This document shows positions 28,301-43,300 of a stretch of 64,000 bases of DNA, piece by piece. The notes beneath the pieces are model-generated. The model saw nothing but the letters and a program-made list of their open reading frames with translations. It did not search any database and was not told the DNA's origin. Each line of letters opens with the position of its first letter. The stretch's first letter is position 1. Source of the stretch: Rhodeus uyekii (lineage: Eukaryota > Chordata > Actinopteri > Cypriniformes > Acheilognathidae); NCBI GenBank assembly GCA_037043235.1, contig JAWRVZ010000248.1, forward strand, positions 1-64,000, written 5' to 3'. The translations under genes were made by a program, and so were the position numbers.

Positions 28301-31300
28301 TCCGATGTGACTAACTCTTTTCAATTTTAATACATTTAAAAGATTGATTTATTCATATGATGGGAAAGCTGACTTCTTAATCAGCCATTACTCTCGCTTT
28401 CAGTGTCAAATGATTCTTCAGAAACTGGACCAAACATTATTTTGACAGACTTAAATCACTCATTCTTAGGCATGCAAAGTGGCAAAGGGGCCAACCCGTC
28501 TCGTTCCCTTCTCAGGGAACCAGAGTTACAGGCGTAAAAGAGACATTTCCTTTCAAGGGAACTCAATGCTGTGTCAGAGTGACGATGCTATGGGAAAGTT
28601 CATACCTTCTATGCCATACTGAACAAAAGCCTGTCCAAGTGTGAATCATGGCAAGCACAAGCTTAGGACATCCTGGCAAGAATTGTAATTCCAGGCTGTA
28701 GAATCTGATAAATGTGCACAGAGATGCCCAGCCTGTCACATCACAAACATCTTGAAGGAAAACCCATGACAACAAAGCCTTAGAGGTAGTTATACTTCTT
28801 GTAGAATGGTCATTATGACTGTAGGCAAAGGAAGGCCACATGCCTCATAAACAAAAAAAATACCCTAACAATTCACTTGCTTATCCCATGCTTAGATGCT
28901 GAGGAATCCCATCTGGATGAAGCAAAGCATACCAGGAATTGGTCAGATTTAAGCCACTAGGCAGAGCGGTAAACATAACAATCAAGCCTCCTAACTGGGA
29001 AAAGCAAGTTAAGCTTCTCTTGGTCCGCCATTTGGAGAGGAGGAGGGCAAAAGGCCTGCAGAATATCAGAGCATACTACATTGGTATGCCCTGAAGAAAA
29101 GCTTTGGAGGTTGGAGGCAACAGATAGGGCATGCAGATCTCCTGCCCTCTTCTGAGATGTAATTGCAAGTACGCAAGCAGTCTTTAGAGCAAGAAATTTC
29201 TCTAAGACTGGTTCAAAGGGTGCCATAGACACTACCTCCAGAACAATGGCCAATTCCCATGGCTGGAACTCTTGCATGACTTGCAGGCCTCAGCAATGAA
29301 CGCTATGTAAATAGTGGAGGGGGTTAACCCAGCAGAATAACTATCTTGAATGAACTCCAGCTCTGAACCAACTGTGCTGTTAACTGGGTCCATCTGGCAC
29401 TCTTTGAAACATAAAGTGAGTGAAATGTCTGTTGTAAGCATTTTGCGATGACAAGACTCCCCCAGCATGGGACCCTGGGCCAAGAACCAAAGCTTCTTCC
29501 ACACCACTAGGCTACGAAGGCATCTGTGCATAACCCTGATGATGCGAAATGGGTTGCCCCTCAGGGAAAACCTGTTGGTCTTGGCCAGCACTGCAATTTA
29601 TAGAGGGACAAAAATAATCAGATTGGACCCAACAGTCATTGAAACTGTTTTACAGTGACGGCTTGGCATAACCTAATCTGATAATCAACTCGATACAAGT
29701 AGGAGACAGACATGCCTTCATTGAAGTCGAGTCTCATACCCCCCCCCCCAGAAAAGTAGTTCTCTGCAGTGGAGAAACCATACTCTCCTTGGAGTTTAGT
29801 CTTAACCCCATGTGAGCAAGGAAGAAATCTCGATATCAAACTGCCATTTCCTTGAATTGAGCTAGAATCAAACAGCCGTCCAACAGAAAACACTTGTCCT
29901 TTTCCTTTATACTAGGCAGGTTAAGGCACTGGTATCTCTCCGTAGCCACCATAGCTGCAATAGAATGGCTGATGACATGGGCCTCTTCCTTGGTGACCTG
30001 AAGAGACAAATCTGTGGCCATCCGCAACTCTTTCAAAGCATATTTTAAGAAAATATTTGGAAGAATATGGTTAACCAAACAGCCAACAACCAATCAATGG
30101 TTGGTTCAAAATATCCCATCTTCAAAATATCTTCTTTTGTATTCAGCAGATGAAAGTTGTACAGGTTTGGAGAAACTTGAAATTGAGAAAAGGATGGGTG
30201 AACTATATTTTTAATGGCAGATATTCACAATAAACACAGTGAGCTTCCTTGAGAGCTGATTGTGATGCTTTGGCCCCAAGCATACACACACAGATCGTGC
30301 ATGTCCCCTCCCATAACATGGTGTTGGCAGGGGGAAACAGTCTAAATTGATGCTTATTCGCCATACTAGTTTCCTACAGGACAAACAACACCAAAAAGAC
30401 AGAGGCATATTCACACAGTGCTCTGATGTTTGGTCCAGGTATCCTTTATAGCTTCCGTGGAACGCCGTCATTCATCAAGGGATGAATAACATTGGAGTGT
30501 GTGGTGAGCAGGACGAATGGCGTGATTCATAATGAGCCTCACCTGCGCGCCACACCAGTCTTGTATCTCACAGAGGAGCTACAGAAGCATAAAAGGAGGA
30601 ACGATGCCAGCGAAGGACGAGAGAGAACATGGCCTGGACATTTACATTGTGTAATGTGCTTGTGTGTGCCATTATTTTTATTTTGTTGTTGATTTGTTCT
30701 GGTTATTAAAATGTTAAATGTTTTCCAGTTACCGCCTCCTTCTGCCCAGAACATCAAATGAATAAACCTTCCCATAGCTTCAACATTCTGATGCAGCATT
30801 GAATTCCCTCAAAAAGAGCAATTTAACTAATGTATATAAGTAAATACACATTTGGAAATACACAAAAATCTTTGATTTTCTGATGGATAAATATTAATCA
30901 GCCTGTATATTGTCCTATCATTAATTATACGTATCTTATGTAACAAATGGCTCTTATTGAACATGTTAGGCTGAGTTTGCATTTAAAAAGACATTCACAT
31001 CAATTATATTCACAATGCATTCAATATTTCACATTAAATACAGCACACTTCAGTGGAAATACAGATATCAGACGCACTCAAGGAAGTTGGTGATGTAATC
31101 GCGGCTGCAGGCAGACCAGACGAAGGGGTTGGTCTTCATGGTGATGTGGGCGGCCATAAGTTTAGCCGTCTCCTGACTGCGCACCCCACACGGATTGCCA
31201 ACCCCATCATGATTCATCCCAAACCTGAAAGAGAGAGATGAATGATTTTATAAAAGTATAAAAATGGAATCCCATGGTCCACAAACCCATCACCACCTCA

Positions 31301-34300
31301 CACAACTTATGTAATCCTGCACATAGTCAAACATATGCCCCCTTGTCTAGACAGCCCCAGTGCACAGCATCACATTGCCGTCAGTTCAAAGGTACCTGGA
31401 CAAACCATTGGGACCAGACCACTAATGACTTCCCCACCTATGAAAACAGCTCAGTGGTCCGTGAGTGTAGCCAAGGTAACAGAATACTGGGTGACACAGC
31501 ACAAACAACTCAGATCCGAACAATGATAGCAAAAAATACTTTTCAACTACCAAAACACCAGAAATGACAACAGAATTTCCTTTCATGGAAGTATTCCAAT
31601 GGTTTGAGGAATGATATGTGCAGGCAGTGGCGCGATATCAGCCAGGCGTGCCCATAAATCCATTTGCATGATTAAGCTGCAGAAAGGGAATGGAATGCTG
31701 GGCCACCAACTAAAACAATACTTCAACGTCTTGGAGTGCAAGAAACCAGAAATGAAAAGCCTAATGTAAGCCGCCTGGAGCATCAGAGTCTTTCGTCACT
31801 TACTCAACTAACAAGATATAAATATAGCAAGACTGAAAGAAAATATTAGTCCAGTTGTTAGTCCAGTGAACCTGCTTCAGTGACTTAATAGTTTATCCTT
31901 GAATATAACCTAAGTTTGTTTTGGTAGGTCACTCAGAGTAGAGGTCACATGTCAAGGGTCAGAATTAAAAGGGTATATCCTAATGACATAAAACTGGAAT
32001 TTAAGATGACTGATGTACTGTTAACCTATAGTAGTGCTTCAATAGGTGCTGAGGCAACAATGAAGATTTGGGAATATATGCTGACATGATTCAGTCACAG
32101 TGTTTGGAAACAGATACATGAGGGACTCCCAATTCTTTTGTCAGAGGAACTCTTTTGAACTAAAATACTAATTTGCCTCCTGAGGATTTTAAGTACCGTA
32201 TTTTCCCGCTTCTTAAGGGACGTGCTGCTGCACAGCGGGAGAGACTGCTTTTTCTTTTTGTTCTGATTCTGACTTGTGTTTGTTTTCTTATTGTGTGAAG
32301 AAAACACAAGCACTGTGTACCGAGCCTGAACAGTTATGGATAATTGACGTCAAGCGAGCAAGACCAAAAATTCGAACCGTGAACTTATACAAAAAAGTTC
32401 ATAAATATATGGGTGCGGGTTATACCAACGATTTTTTCCCACAAAACCCGCGGGATATATGAGGGTGCGGATTATCTGCATCTGCGGGTTATATGCGGGA
32501 GCATACAGTAAATATTTAAATAATTTGGCTGTTCACGGTTTTCTGATGTTAGTTAATGGTCACAAAAAGATAAATTATTTATTTTTAGAAAGCATTTCAT
32601 TTTGATTGTCTTTACATTAAAATTGTGTGCTTATTATTTTCACTTTACATGTTATTATTTAATTAATTATTAGCTTTTCATCAACTCACAAACCCCTTGC
32701 CATTCCAAGACTTTCCCAGTTTAAGAAAACCTATGCAACATAAGTAAAAATGTTTCCATTTTCCATTTAATATAGATTATTGATATAGCTTGCACCTATC
32801 ATCAAACTGAAAGACATGGAGGAGCAGAGGAACACAAAAAACTGAGCATTTGGAGGTTTTGGAAAAGACTCACGTGTGTCCAATCTCATGTGCAATGGTG
32901 AAAGCAGTGGCCAGACCAATGTCTTCATTGATGCTGCAGCTTCTCTCTGGCTCACACATACCACCAACAGGTGCCAGACCTGATACAGACACGTGTGTGC
33001 ACATGGGCACAGTGACATGGACACACACACATACACACACATATGCTACAATACTATCCACCTTATTTTTAGGGCAAAACCATTTTTAACTTGAATATTA
33101 AACTTGAAACTCCAAAAAACAGTTTGTTGTGCTTATTGATATTGTAAACTTGTTTTCGTTAACACATTATTTTAATTTAACACAGGCATTTCAAAATTTC
33201 GTGCACTTTATCAATCTTTAATTGTTTACCTATAACAGTTAATGAATCTGAATTCTCCCACATTCACAGCAAACAACTTACTTCTGCGTTGAAAAATGAG
33301 GTGGATATGCAAATACATATATGCAACTACTATACAACCCCATCTACAGTACTACTCATTAGTTAATTAATTAGTCTCTACGAACTAATCAAAATCAAAT
33401 GTAAAAACTATACAGTACCAATAAACCTTCGATTGGCTATGTTATGAACAGAGAAGAAGTGAGAATTCGATAAACAAATATTTAAATATTTAATAATACA
33501 TACATATAATGATATAATGATACAAATATTTAATAACAGAAAAAGGAGTGGATGGATGGATGGATGGATATTTGGCTTACCAAGTGTTCCACAGGGTTTG
33601 TTCTTGTAGATGCAGATATCATACCTGAAAACATACCACAGACATATTTTTTATATTTTGTTGAAGCGAATGAACTTCTTGGGTTTCCACAGAACAAACA
33701 CACACTCAGATACCAGAGCTGTGAGACAGTTCACAGACTGGACACTTTCTTGATAAGAGAGTGAAGACAATGAAAGGAAACGCTTGATGCATCCAGCAGA
33801 CAAACCCTCTGATACTAGCCTCCAATATAAAGACTCAACACTTGTCATTCCCTCTTTGTATCGCCTTCGCTCTCACTCTCTATTTCTTTCTCATACTTCA
33901 CACATACCTCACACGCTCGGCTTTTAGGCGCAGGAATTCAACCCAACTCTTCATTGTGTGGATTAAAGCTATAGCACGATTTACCATAAATCACTAGTTC
34001 TTCCAAACACACATTTCAAGTACTTTAAAGCCATTTTAAAATTACGACCAGTTGCCTTTAGAACTAACAGAGTGCTACAAAAGTTTAGACAGGTGCGTTT
34101 AAAAAAGCTATACATTTAAACAAAAACATACACTGACATAGTCAAACTTTAGGTCTCTGTCGCTGTCAAAAGAGTGAAATAGACCTAATAGAAGACCACA
34201 AGCAGAGCTAGAATCATCTGTATGCTAACCTGGTGATGAGAACTGCTGTATCATGGTGTGCGATTCCATTGTCAGGGATGGCATTCCCATGACCGTTCCG

Positions 34301-37300
34301 GTGCAGGATGGACTTTTGCCACTTGCAGAAACTGTCTAAAGACTTCCCTGCATGATGGTTTACCTCTAGTGACGGCTGGAACGAGAAAAAGACTTGAAAG
34401 GCTTGAATCAGACAGTACATCCAGATTCATTTCATTTACATTGTACAATGTGTGTATTAGTTTGTTTAGTAACTATACTGATTTCTTTTCAGAAAATAGT
34501 AGAAAATGTGTAGGTTCTTTTTAAGCATTTAATTCCTGTACAAAACGAAATTGCATAAACAATGATTGTTTTCAAAAAGGTTCCCCCGTACATTCTTACC
34601 AATAGCACTTCTATTTGCCATTGATATGGTATGCATATGGCTTATGTATTACGACATTTTTGGAAAGTGGCTCTATGGTCAATAGAGTTGCGATGCATGA
34701 AGCACCGCTTACTCAAAAGGTCACTTTCAACCCAAGCAACTTTATATCTGTAAACACAGCAAATTTGAATATTAAAAGTTTACAAACATGAATCTGATGT
34801 GAGATTCGCATGAGGAAATTTTTCGCCTCATAGTAATGCATTATTTTAGCAAAGTACCTGAAACAAATCTTTTCAAGCTACAACTTATAGCTTCTTTAGC
34901 TTTGAATATCCACAGCTCTAACCAACTTCTCTGCTTGATTGAGCTTACAGTGGATCAGGGCTTTTATGGTAAGATGGACACAACAACTAATAACTCTCCA
35001 AGTAGCATGTACTGAAAGACACACAATCATTCTGCCTGGCACCCAGCACCCAAACCAACCACTTCACCATTACACTTGCAACCCAAGAATGCACAAACTG
35101 GCATTGCCTATAATTGTATCATCCCACCATTCAATGTTCGAATTTTCCAGCTTTCCTCTAACACAGGGGGTGGTGGGGTGTTCTCATCTGGAAATGAACC
35201 ATGTTTGGTTCCACAACCACCATGTGGAGTGCTGAGGTTTTATCTCAACACGGCTAATACTGCTTCTAATGACCGGTCTCCCATCATTTGTCAAATGACA
35301 TTACGCGGAACAAATTACAGGGGGATTTATTTTTAGCTGTCTGCGATTTGGGATCATTAATGCTTCATTAAATATACCACAAAACCCCACTCCTATCCTT
35401 TTCCTGCCCTGCGTCGCCTGTAGGAGCCCGTTTGAGGTTCCGACTCTGTCAGCATGTTCCAGAGATCTTGCCGTGTGAGCCAACTCGCTCATGCAGTGTT
35501 GTCACGCCCCGCTCAGGACAGAGGTGGAAGCCTGAATTGCATGACAGAGGCAGATTGATTGCGTTCAGAGGCAAAAACAGTAGCGGTACAGTTTGGATTG
35601 CCCTTAGATTTCGCTCAATATTTTCATTTTTTTTTAAGGTCCCTGTACATTCATGAGCGTTCATAATCAACAATAAGAACAGTCATGGCAGGCTCTCTGT
35701 ACACACCCAGCAGAGCTGGGTAGTGAACAGTCCAGACTTATGCAGACAGTCTCAACTGCCTCCGACTAAGATGCTTCAGTCTGTACATACACAAACAAGG
35801 AATTCTTTGACAGGTTAAGAATAATGATTAATCGCCCTTTTTCTGTTGCTTGTAGTAATCCACTGGACATTTACTTGGAATTTACAATAAAGTGTGTTTC
35901 CTTCAGGATTGCAAAAAATGTTGAAATATTGTTTTAAATATCACACCGGGTTAGAATTGCATGAATAAAATATTTTTATATGTATTTTATATATAAATAT
36001 AGTGGAACCCGGTAATGTTGCCGGCCTAGGGGTTTGCCAAAAAGCGTCGAGATAACCGATGATAGAGATAAACGAAAACCAATATGGCAGCAATATATTT
36101 ACATGTGGTTGAAATTTCTTGATGTACATGATATGAGTTATTAAATGAGAATGTACACGCATATTGTACACAAGGTTACTATGGTTTCTTTACAAAGTCT
36201 AAAATGCTTTTAAGTTGCTTTTTGCCTTTAACGGTCTGCTTGAAAACAAATGCTTCAATATTATATTGGTACTATTATTACTCGGTGCTATCATTAGTCA
36301 CGGGGATCGAGATAACCGATGTTAAGTGGTGAATTTGTCCCTCTTTTGTGCTCGAGATATCAGGGTTTGGTGACATAAAAGAATCGACATAACCAATAAG
36401 AAAATGCTTAGACAATGAAGGAATTTGTCAGTTCCACTTTAAAAGCATCGACATAAAAGGGTTGAGTATTATTATACAAATATTTAAGTCTTTTCACACG
36501 GATGTTTTTTGAAATATAATAATAGAAGTAATAATAGTTAGAATATTAGAAAATCATGGAATGAGCTTATACTACCATTAAAAAGTTTGAAGGAGGTACG
36601 TTTTTTTATGTTTTTGAAAGTCTCTAATGCTCACCAAGGCTATTTATTTGATAAGAAGTACAGTAAAATAGCAATATTGCAAAATATTATTACAATTTAA
36701 AATGGCTATATTTTTTTAGATAAACATGAATTTCAGGATTCTACGTTGAATAGAAAATAAAACTTCTGTAAAAGTCTACAGTAATTTTTGACAAATTTAA
36801 TGCATCCTTGCTGAAAAAATTTACTTGGTACACTCACAAAATGCAGTGCTGCACCAGAAAGAGATACATTAAATGCATAATTTATGGCATTTCTTTGTTT
36901 ACTTGAAATGTCCTTATTTGGATGGCAATATGTGACTGGAATTAAACAGTGCACAATTAATTGTGATCAGGCAAATGTAACAATCGTGACAGTCCTGTGT
37001 AGGCACGTGTAAAAATGTGCTTTAAAAAAAGAGTACCTGGTCTTCCATCAGTAGAATGAGCCTCGTCACAACAATGTTCACTGCATTCCCCAGGCTAGAA
37101 TCCTGGAACAGTTTGGCAACCTGACCTCCAGGGAAACAAGAAAAAACCAGTCTTAAAAACGAGCCAATTGTCTGTTTTTAGACCTTTCTAATCCTGCTGT
37201 TTACTGTAAAGATGGACATTTTACAGACTACTATAAAACCACTGCTAACTGCTACTCTGGGGCCGCAAGGTGAGGTAATCCCTTCATTAAACACATTACA

Positions 37301-40300
37301 CAGGTGTTAAACTATTTGTAACAATGCCACAAATTGCCCATGGGGATTATAAATTGGAGAGAAATATGGATTTGCGGGGTAACAGAAGACAGTTACTTAG
37401 ACCACTGGTTTTCGTTAAAATGTTTTTTTTTTTACTTGAATAGGTCAAACATCCTCTGAAGATTCACTTAAGTCTGTGGGATATCACTTCAGACTATTAA
37501 TTTTAAGTCTCTGTAAGCAATTTGTGAAGAGTTTAGCAGAATGTCTTCTTCCATACAATGAAAGCGGACATAGACTAGAAACAGTCAAACACCAAATAAG
37601 CACTATAAAAATTAATCCAACTTGTCTGCTGTATTCCTAATATTCTGAACCCATGCGATGGAACGGATGGATGGTTTGTGAGAAACAGATCGAAATGTGG
37701 ACATTTTGCTACAAATAACTCCTTTGGGTTACATGGAAACGTACAGTGTGAGTAAACTTTTGTATCCTTAAAGCATGCAAACAAGAACAAGGAGAGTTGA
37801 AGCTTACAATATTCATGACTGCCAGAATGTACTGCTCGATATCGCGACGACCGTGATAGCTGACCATCATCTTGTCGGCAACCACCAGGGTTTCAACGTA
37901 GCGCTCTCGGCTGACAGAGCGCTTCAGCGGTAACTGGCCCCGTCCCATCTGGTTGGGTGAGGGCTTTATAGTTCTCTGCCACCATCCATAGCTCTTACCA
38001 GGCTTTTCATCTGAGGAGGAACAATGAGCAATACTTTGTATCTACACACTTTTGTTAAAACCCTGTGACATAAAAAAAATTATGAAAACCATCTGAAAGA
38101 TAATTTTATTGCTCTTTTTTTATTAAGTACTTCCTCCCAGATAGGGAGGACTCAGAGATGACTCAGAGGGTAAGAAAGGATTTATTATAACGAAAAACAA
38201 AACACAAACAAAACTGCCCAGAGGGGGAAAAACCATACCAAACTAAGAAACAGAACACCTGGAAGGAACACGGTGAGGAGAGCTACGGGGAGCAGCTTTT
38301 CTGAGCTGACACAGAAAGACATGCGATAACATGGAAAGACAACAAGGAAACACAAGAATTAAATAGGGAACACATGAGGAAGGTAACGAGCAGAAACAGC
38401 TGGGAAAAATTAAGGGAAACGAGGGAACTAGATGGGCGGGGTTACACAATAACAAGACACGAAAAAGGGGCAGTGTCAGATCTCTGTCAACCAAAACACT
38501 AGAAACCCAAACTGAAGTGACAGAACCCTGACACTTCTAGCATTTACATTTATGCATTTGGCAGATGCTTTTATTCAAAGCGACTTACATTGCATTCAAG
38601 GAACACATTAAATCAGGACTTGCTTTCTCTGGGATCGAACCCATGACCTTGGCGTTGTAAACACCAATGCTTTACTGATTGATTTATCAAACCAAATAAG
38701 TGTACCAAATGAGTTAGATCTTTAAAGCTGTAGGACATATACATTTAAATCTCTTTTTTAAATGCATGGTTTGATCTTCTGTTGAATTTTTCAATCATTT
38801 AGTCAGCTTAAAGGAAGTTCACCAAAAAATGTAAAGTTTTTAGCAAAAACTGAAAAAATACGTATATGTATATGTACATCTAATCAACAAATGATATATA
38901 AAACCAAGTCAATACTCAATATTTCAATGTTTTAATCGGATATACGCCAAAATACAGATGAAAAGATCTGTTGCTACTTCCGTTACTATGCAGCATTAAT
39001 GTCAGGGATAAAACTGGATACCACAACCTCATTACTTTCAAGAGGTTGTTGATGTACAAAACGCATCTTCTTCATTGTTTTTATCATTCTTACCAATGAC
39101 TCCACAGGACTGGTCCATGTTCTGGTATCTCAGAGACGACCGTTTGTACACCACATGTGGACGCCCTTCTCTGCCATCCTCATTAGTGAAGTTTTTAGCA
39201 GAAACCAAGGGTTCAATGAGGTACTCCTCACCTCCAGCTACAATAACCCCTTGCTGAAAAAGCCAAGAAACCATAGATTAGTACTTCCTTTTACTCCAAA
39301 TTACCATGAAAGGACTGGCATTGACACATTAAAGAGGTATTGCTTGGATATGAAAGAACGAAACAGTTGGCCTCCCAGCTCAATCTGAGTTTCGATACAC
39401 TGCAACATCATCAAATCAGGCCATCATTAGTCTCCCCACAAAATAATGAGCTTGCACAGGGCTAATAATCCTGTATGAAATGGGAACTCATGGCAGAAAG
39501 CCAAAGGATCTTTGCATGTTTCATTGTTTCCTCTCTTCATCTCTCTCAGTCACACTTTTCAAGTCCACATAATCCTGTAATGTGCTTAGTGATGCTCTTG
39601 TGGACACACTAAGAATTCCCTGATGAATTGTGTCATGCTACTCTGATCACCAATAATTAACCTGGAAGTTTCTTCCCGCCTTCATGAGCAAGCTTAATCC
39701 TCCATTGTATTTACTAGTGTTGGTGCACACACAATTGAATCTAAATGGATAAATTATCAACCAGGCTGGTCATTTATTATAGCACATGTGATGTCAGGTA
39801 GTTGAATCATCAAATGCTACAGGAACTAGGATGTCTGATGGCATTTCTCAGAGACACTATCTTCAAAGGGTCTGGATAAACAAGCACCGCTCTTGACTTT
39901 GTAAACTGTTTACGAAGGTATATTACTAGCTCATGCAAGTAATGAGCATGCCACAGCATGCCGCTTGAAACTAAATCCATCATTAGGTTTCAAAACACCT
40001 GTTTTTGGAGCTGAGCTTTACACCAGCTGGGAGAAACAGACTTTAGGAACAGCTGCCAATTTCAGATCTAAAGGGGTATTTGGACAACCCAAATGTAGAA
40101 AGAAATTGATGACAGTGTATAACATCATTACTTTAACATACAAAATGATCTTTAAAGATATCTGAGCCTCATGTGATGAAAATGATAAAGATATTTAAAG
40201 GAATATTCTAGGATTGGCTGAAAAAATGTATTTGCACTTGTCTTTACAGTGAGACACTATCCTCTTTCACACAAAAGTTCTAGAAAATGGCTGATAATGT

Positions 40301-43300
40301 GTCCCAAGATCGTTTGATTTTGGTTTATTTACATAAAAACATCATGTACTTTTCTGCTAAACCTGCAAACGGTCTCAGCTTCAGCATCATCACTACGACA
40401 CACCTCTTTACGACATTGATCCTACCTTTTGTTCACACAGGGTGAGTTCCAGGACTGATCCCGCAATGTTACTAGGTCCCCATCCCAGGATCAATCCTGG
40501 GACATGTTTCGGCCCTCTAGCAATTTTATGGCATTTTTTCTGGGATCAATGCCCTGTGTTAAAAGGGCTTTACAATTTATGTTAATGGTGCCAATCCATG
40601 AACGTCAAAGTACTCATTGTTTCAAAAGTATAGTAACAAAATGTAAACAGTATGCATGTTAAAGTGATTTTAGTTTTTAGAAAAAAAACTTGCTAACATT
40701 TACTATGCAAAGGTCGACAGCTTTGGGATTAGCAAGTAAAAAAATGTTTTTATTACTTTTATTCAGTAAGGGCACATTATATTGATCAAAACTGATAGTA
40801 AATAAATTGGTAATGTCACAAAAGATTTCTTCTTCAAATAAATTAGTAATAAATTACCACAATAATAACTTCCATAATTACAGTAAAATATTAATATTTT
40901 TGATCAAACAAATGCAGTGTAGGTGAGCAAAAGAAACATAAGTTTTGAGGTAATCTGATTAAGCTTAATTTGCATTGATCCCAGAATATTCCTTTAAAGT
41001 TATTGGTGCAGCCCATTTGGTGGACTTCCACATTTGACATAGTGCTTAGGTTTAGTACACAGTGATTATTACATCAAATGAGACTCAGTACTGTTTCCTA
41101 CAAAAGTACAGAGGAGCTCACCAGGCCATTACAGTTGCTAAGAGCCACAGAACTAGAATGAGGCTGGTGCTGCAGGTGACCCACGTAGTGGCAGTTGGGC
41201 AAGTATGGGTGACTCCAAGCCAAGTGCCCTCTCTTCCAGTATTCCACACGGAACTGTTGCGAAAGCAGTCCTCCCTGTAGTGTGAGGTTGAGCAGAAGGT
41301 CAGCGCTTGACGTGGAGAGCTGATAGTACAGCTGCGGGTATGGAACGCTCTGCATTTCCGTGCTCCGCCGGTGTCGGCCATTCCCGTGAGAAGTCTCCTC
41401 TTCCGATAGTGTTTCCCCATGCGGCCCCACACGCACTGGGATGGCGATCTCATACTGGCTTAAGCTGGACAGAAACTCAGCTGTGGAAACAAAAAAAAAT
41501 TCATGAGATTGACAGCTGGAAGCAATTTAAATGTGCTCAATAATAAAAGTCATTCACAAATAATAGTACAGTAATACCTCGGTTTACGAGCGACTTGGTA
41601 TACGAGCAAATCGGTGTACGAGCAAGGAGGGTCGTTGGAGGTATCCTTGTGCTCATTTTTACATGAAATATCCTAATGACAGCCTCTCATAACAGTCAGG
41701 AGGTTCCAACCCCTTTTATAACCCCTTAACTCATTCATTGGCTCTATCATTCACCACAGTGATATTTTTATAAGTGATTTACAGAAGTTTTTACCTCATA
41801 TTCTAAACATTAATTAATTGTGATCACTATTGTTCACGTAGTGAAATATACACGGTTTTAGCCAAATAATAAACAAATTAATAGGGTTAGACAAACCATA
41901 TTTTTATACAAACAACATATAAGCCTCTCCTACAAATGAGCATTGTTTTCATGTTCGTCGGACCTGCCGTTTCTCTGCAGTATCGGCAAAAGCGCAAGGA
42001 GTAAAATGTGACTTCTTACCCCGTGAGCGGGGCTCGTTTTAACAAACAGCGGGTTAGTTGTAACACCATGTTATCCAATGCAAGTTCATTCACATATTTT
42101 TATTTGTTTAAAAAAAGTTGCGTCTTGATGATCATAAGCATAACTTTTTTCCTTTATTTTTTACATTTGTTGTGTTTTGAACAATGTAATGACATGAAAA
42201 ACGTTTTAATAGGTTAATACAATGCAAAATATATGATTATCTATGCAACTTGTTCAATGCGGCTTAGTGTTACAACTATTAACTAACCGCTGTCTTGTTT
42301 ACTTCAGGACCGGATAGCAGCCACTATGTGTTTTTCACGTCTTTCAAAATGGTACCACCTTTTAGCCAAGAAGATGGTAATCATAACAATATAAGATTAG
42401 ACAATCTTTCAGACATTCTTTGAAAATCGAAAAAACAACTACTATAACAAAAAATATTTACATGCTGCCAAAAGAGTTTTTCCTCTGGTTCTCATCCAAA
42501 CTTCGATGAAATTTCTCGAAAAATGGCCAGAAGACATGTGCAAACAGTGTGATGAAAAGCCCTTTAGCACGTCACATTTATGCCCCTGCAACTATCTAAA
42601 AAAAATCGCTGTTATTATTTACCCCGCGTTACTTTGTGCCCCGTGCTCCCCTAGTTCTCTTGCGGCTCCCGCGAATTCGTTCGTTCGAGGCTCCCGCGAA
42701 TTCGTTCGTTCGCGGCTCCCGCGAATTCGTTCGTTCGCGGCTCCCGCGAATTCTTTCGTTCGCGGCTCCCGCGAATTCGTTCGTTCGCGGCTCCCGCGAA
42801 TTCGTTCGTTCGCGGCTCCCGCGAATTCGTTCGTTTGCGGCTCCCGTGAATTCGTTCTTTCGCTGCTCCCATGTTCCACGACTTTAACTCTGGATTATCA
42901 CTCGTTTGTTTTCTGCACTATTATAATAAATTCACTCATTTGCTTTCATCCTTGCTTTCCCCGCTCCCCTCTCCTCCCTCCTCTCTCTCCTCCAAGCAGG
43001 CTGCTCAAACCTGACATGCATTACATTAAATTGTCAAGTATTTCTAGAGTTTAATTGTCAATTATTAATTAGTATTTATATGAGATCTTAATGGTTACAA
43101 TTTTAACTGCAATTAATAGGGTAAAACAAAAAAAAATATTTAAAATGGGCATTTGTGGTCATGTGGAACGAATTAATTGATTTTTAGTGCATTATTATGG
43201 GGACATTTGTTTTGGTGTACGAGCATTTTGGTTTACGAGCTCCCTCTTGGAACGAATTAAACTCGTAAACCGAGGTATTACTGTACTTAAATGTACACAA

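Noticed and set aside
30500..30745. Separate LTR retrotransposon
   Set aside because: The stretch resembles a fish LTR end (poly-T run and ATTAAAA before CCGCCTCCTTCTGCCC) but has no clear second LTR or coding part. It is noted only inside the DIRS-like copy B entry.
42506..43054. 182-codon open frame with Arg-Ser-Phe-rich repeats
   Set aside because: It is produced by the 25-bp minisatellite, open in several phases on both strands. Composition follows the repeat and no domain is present.
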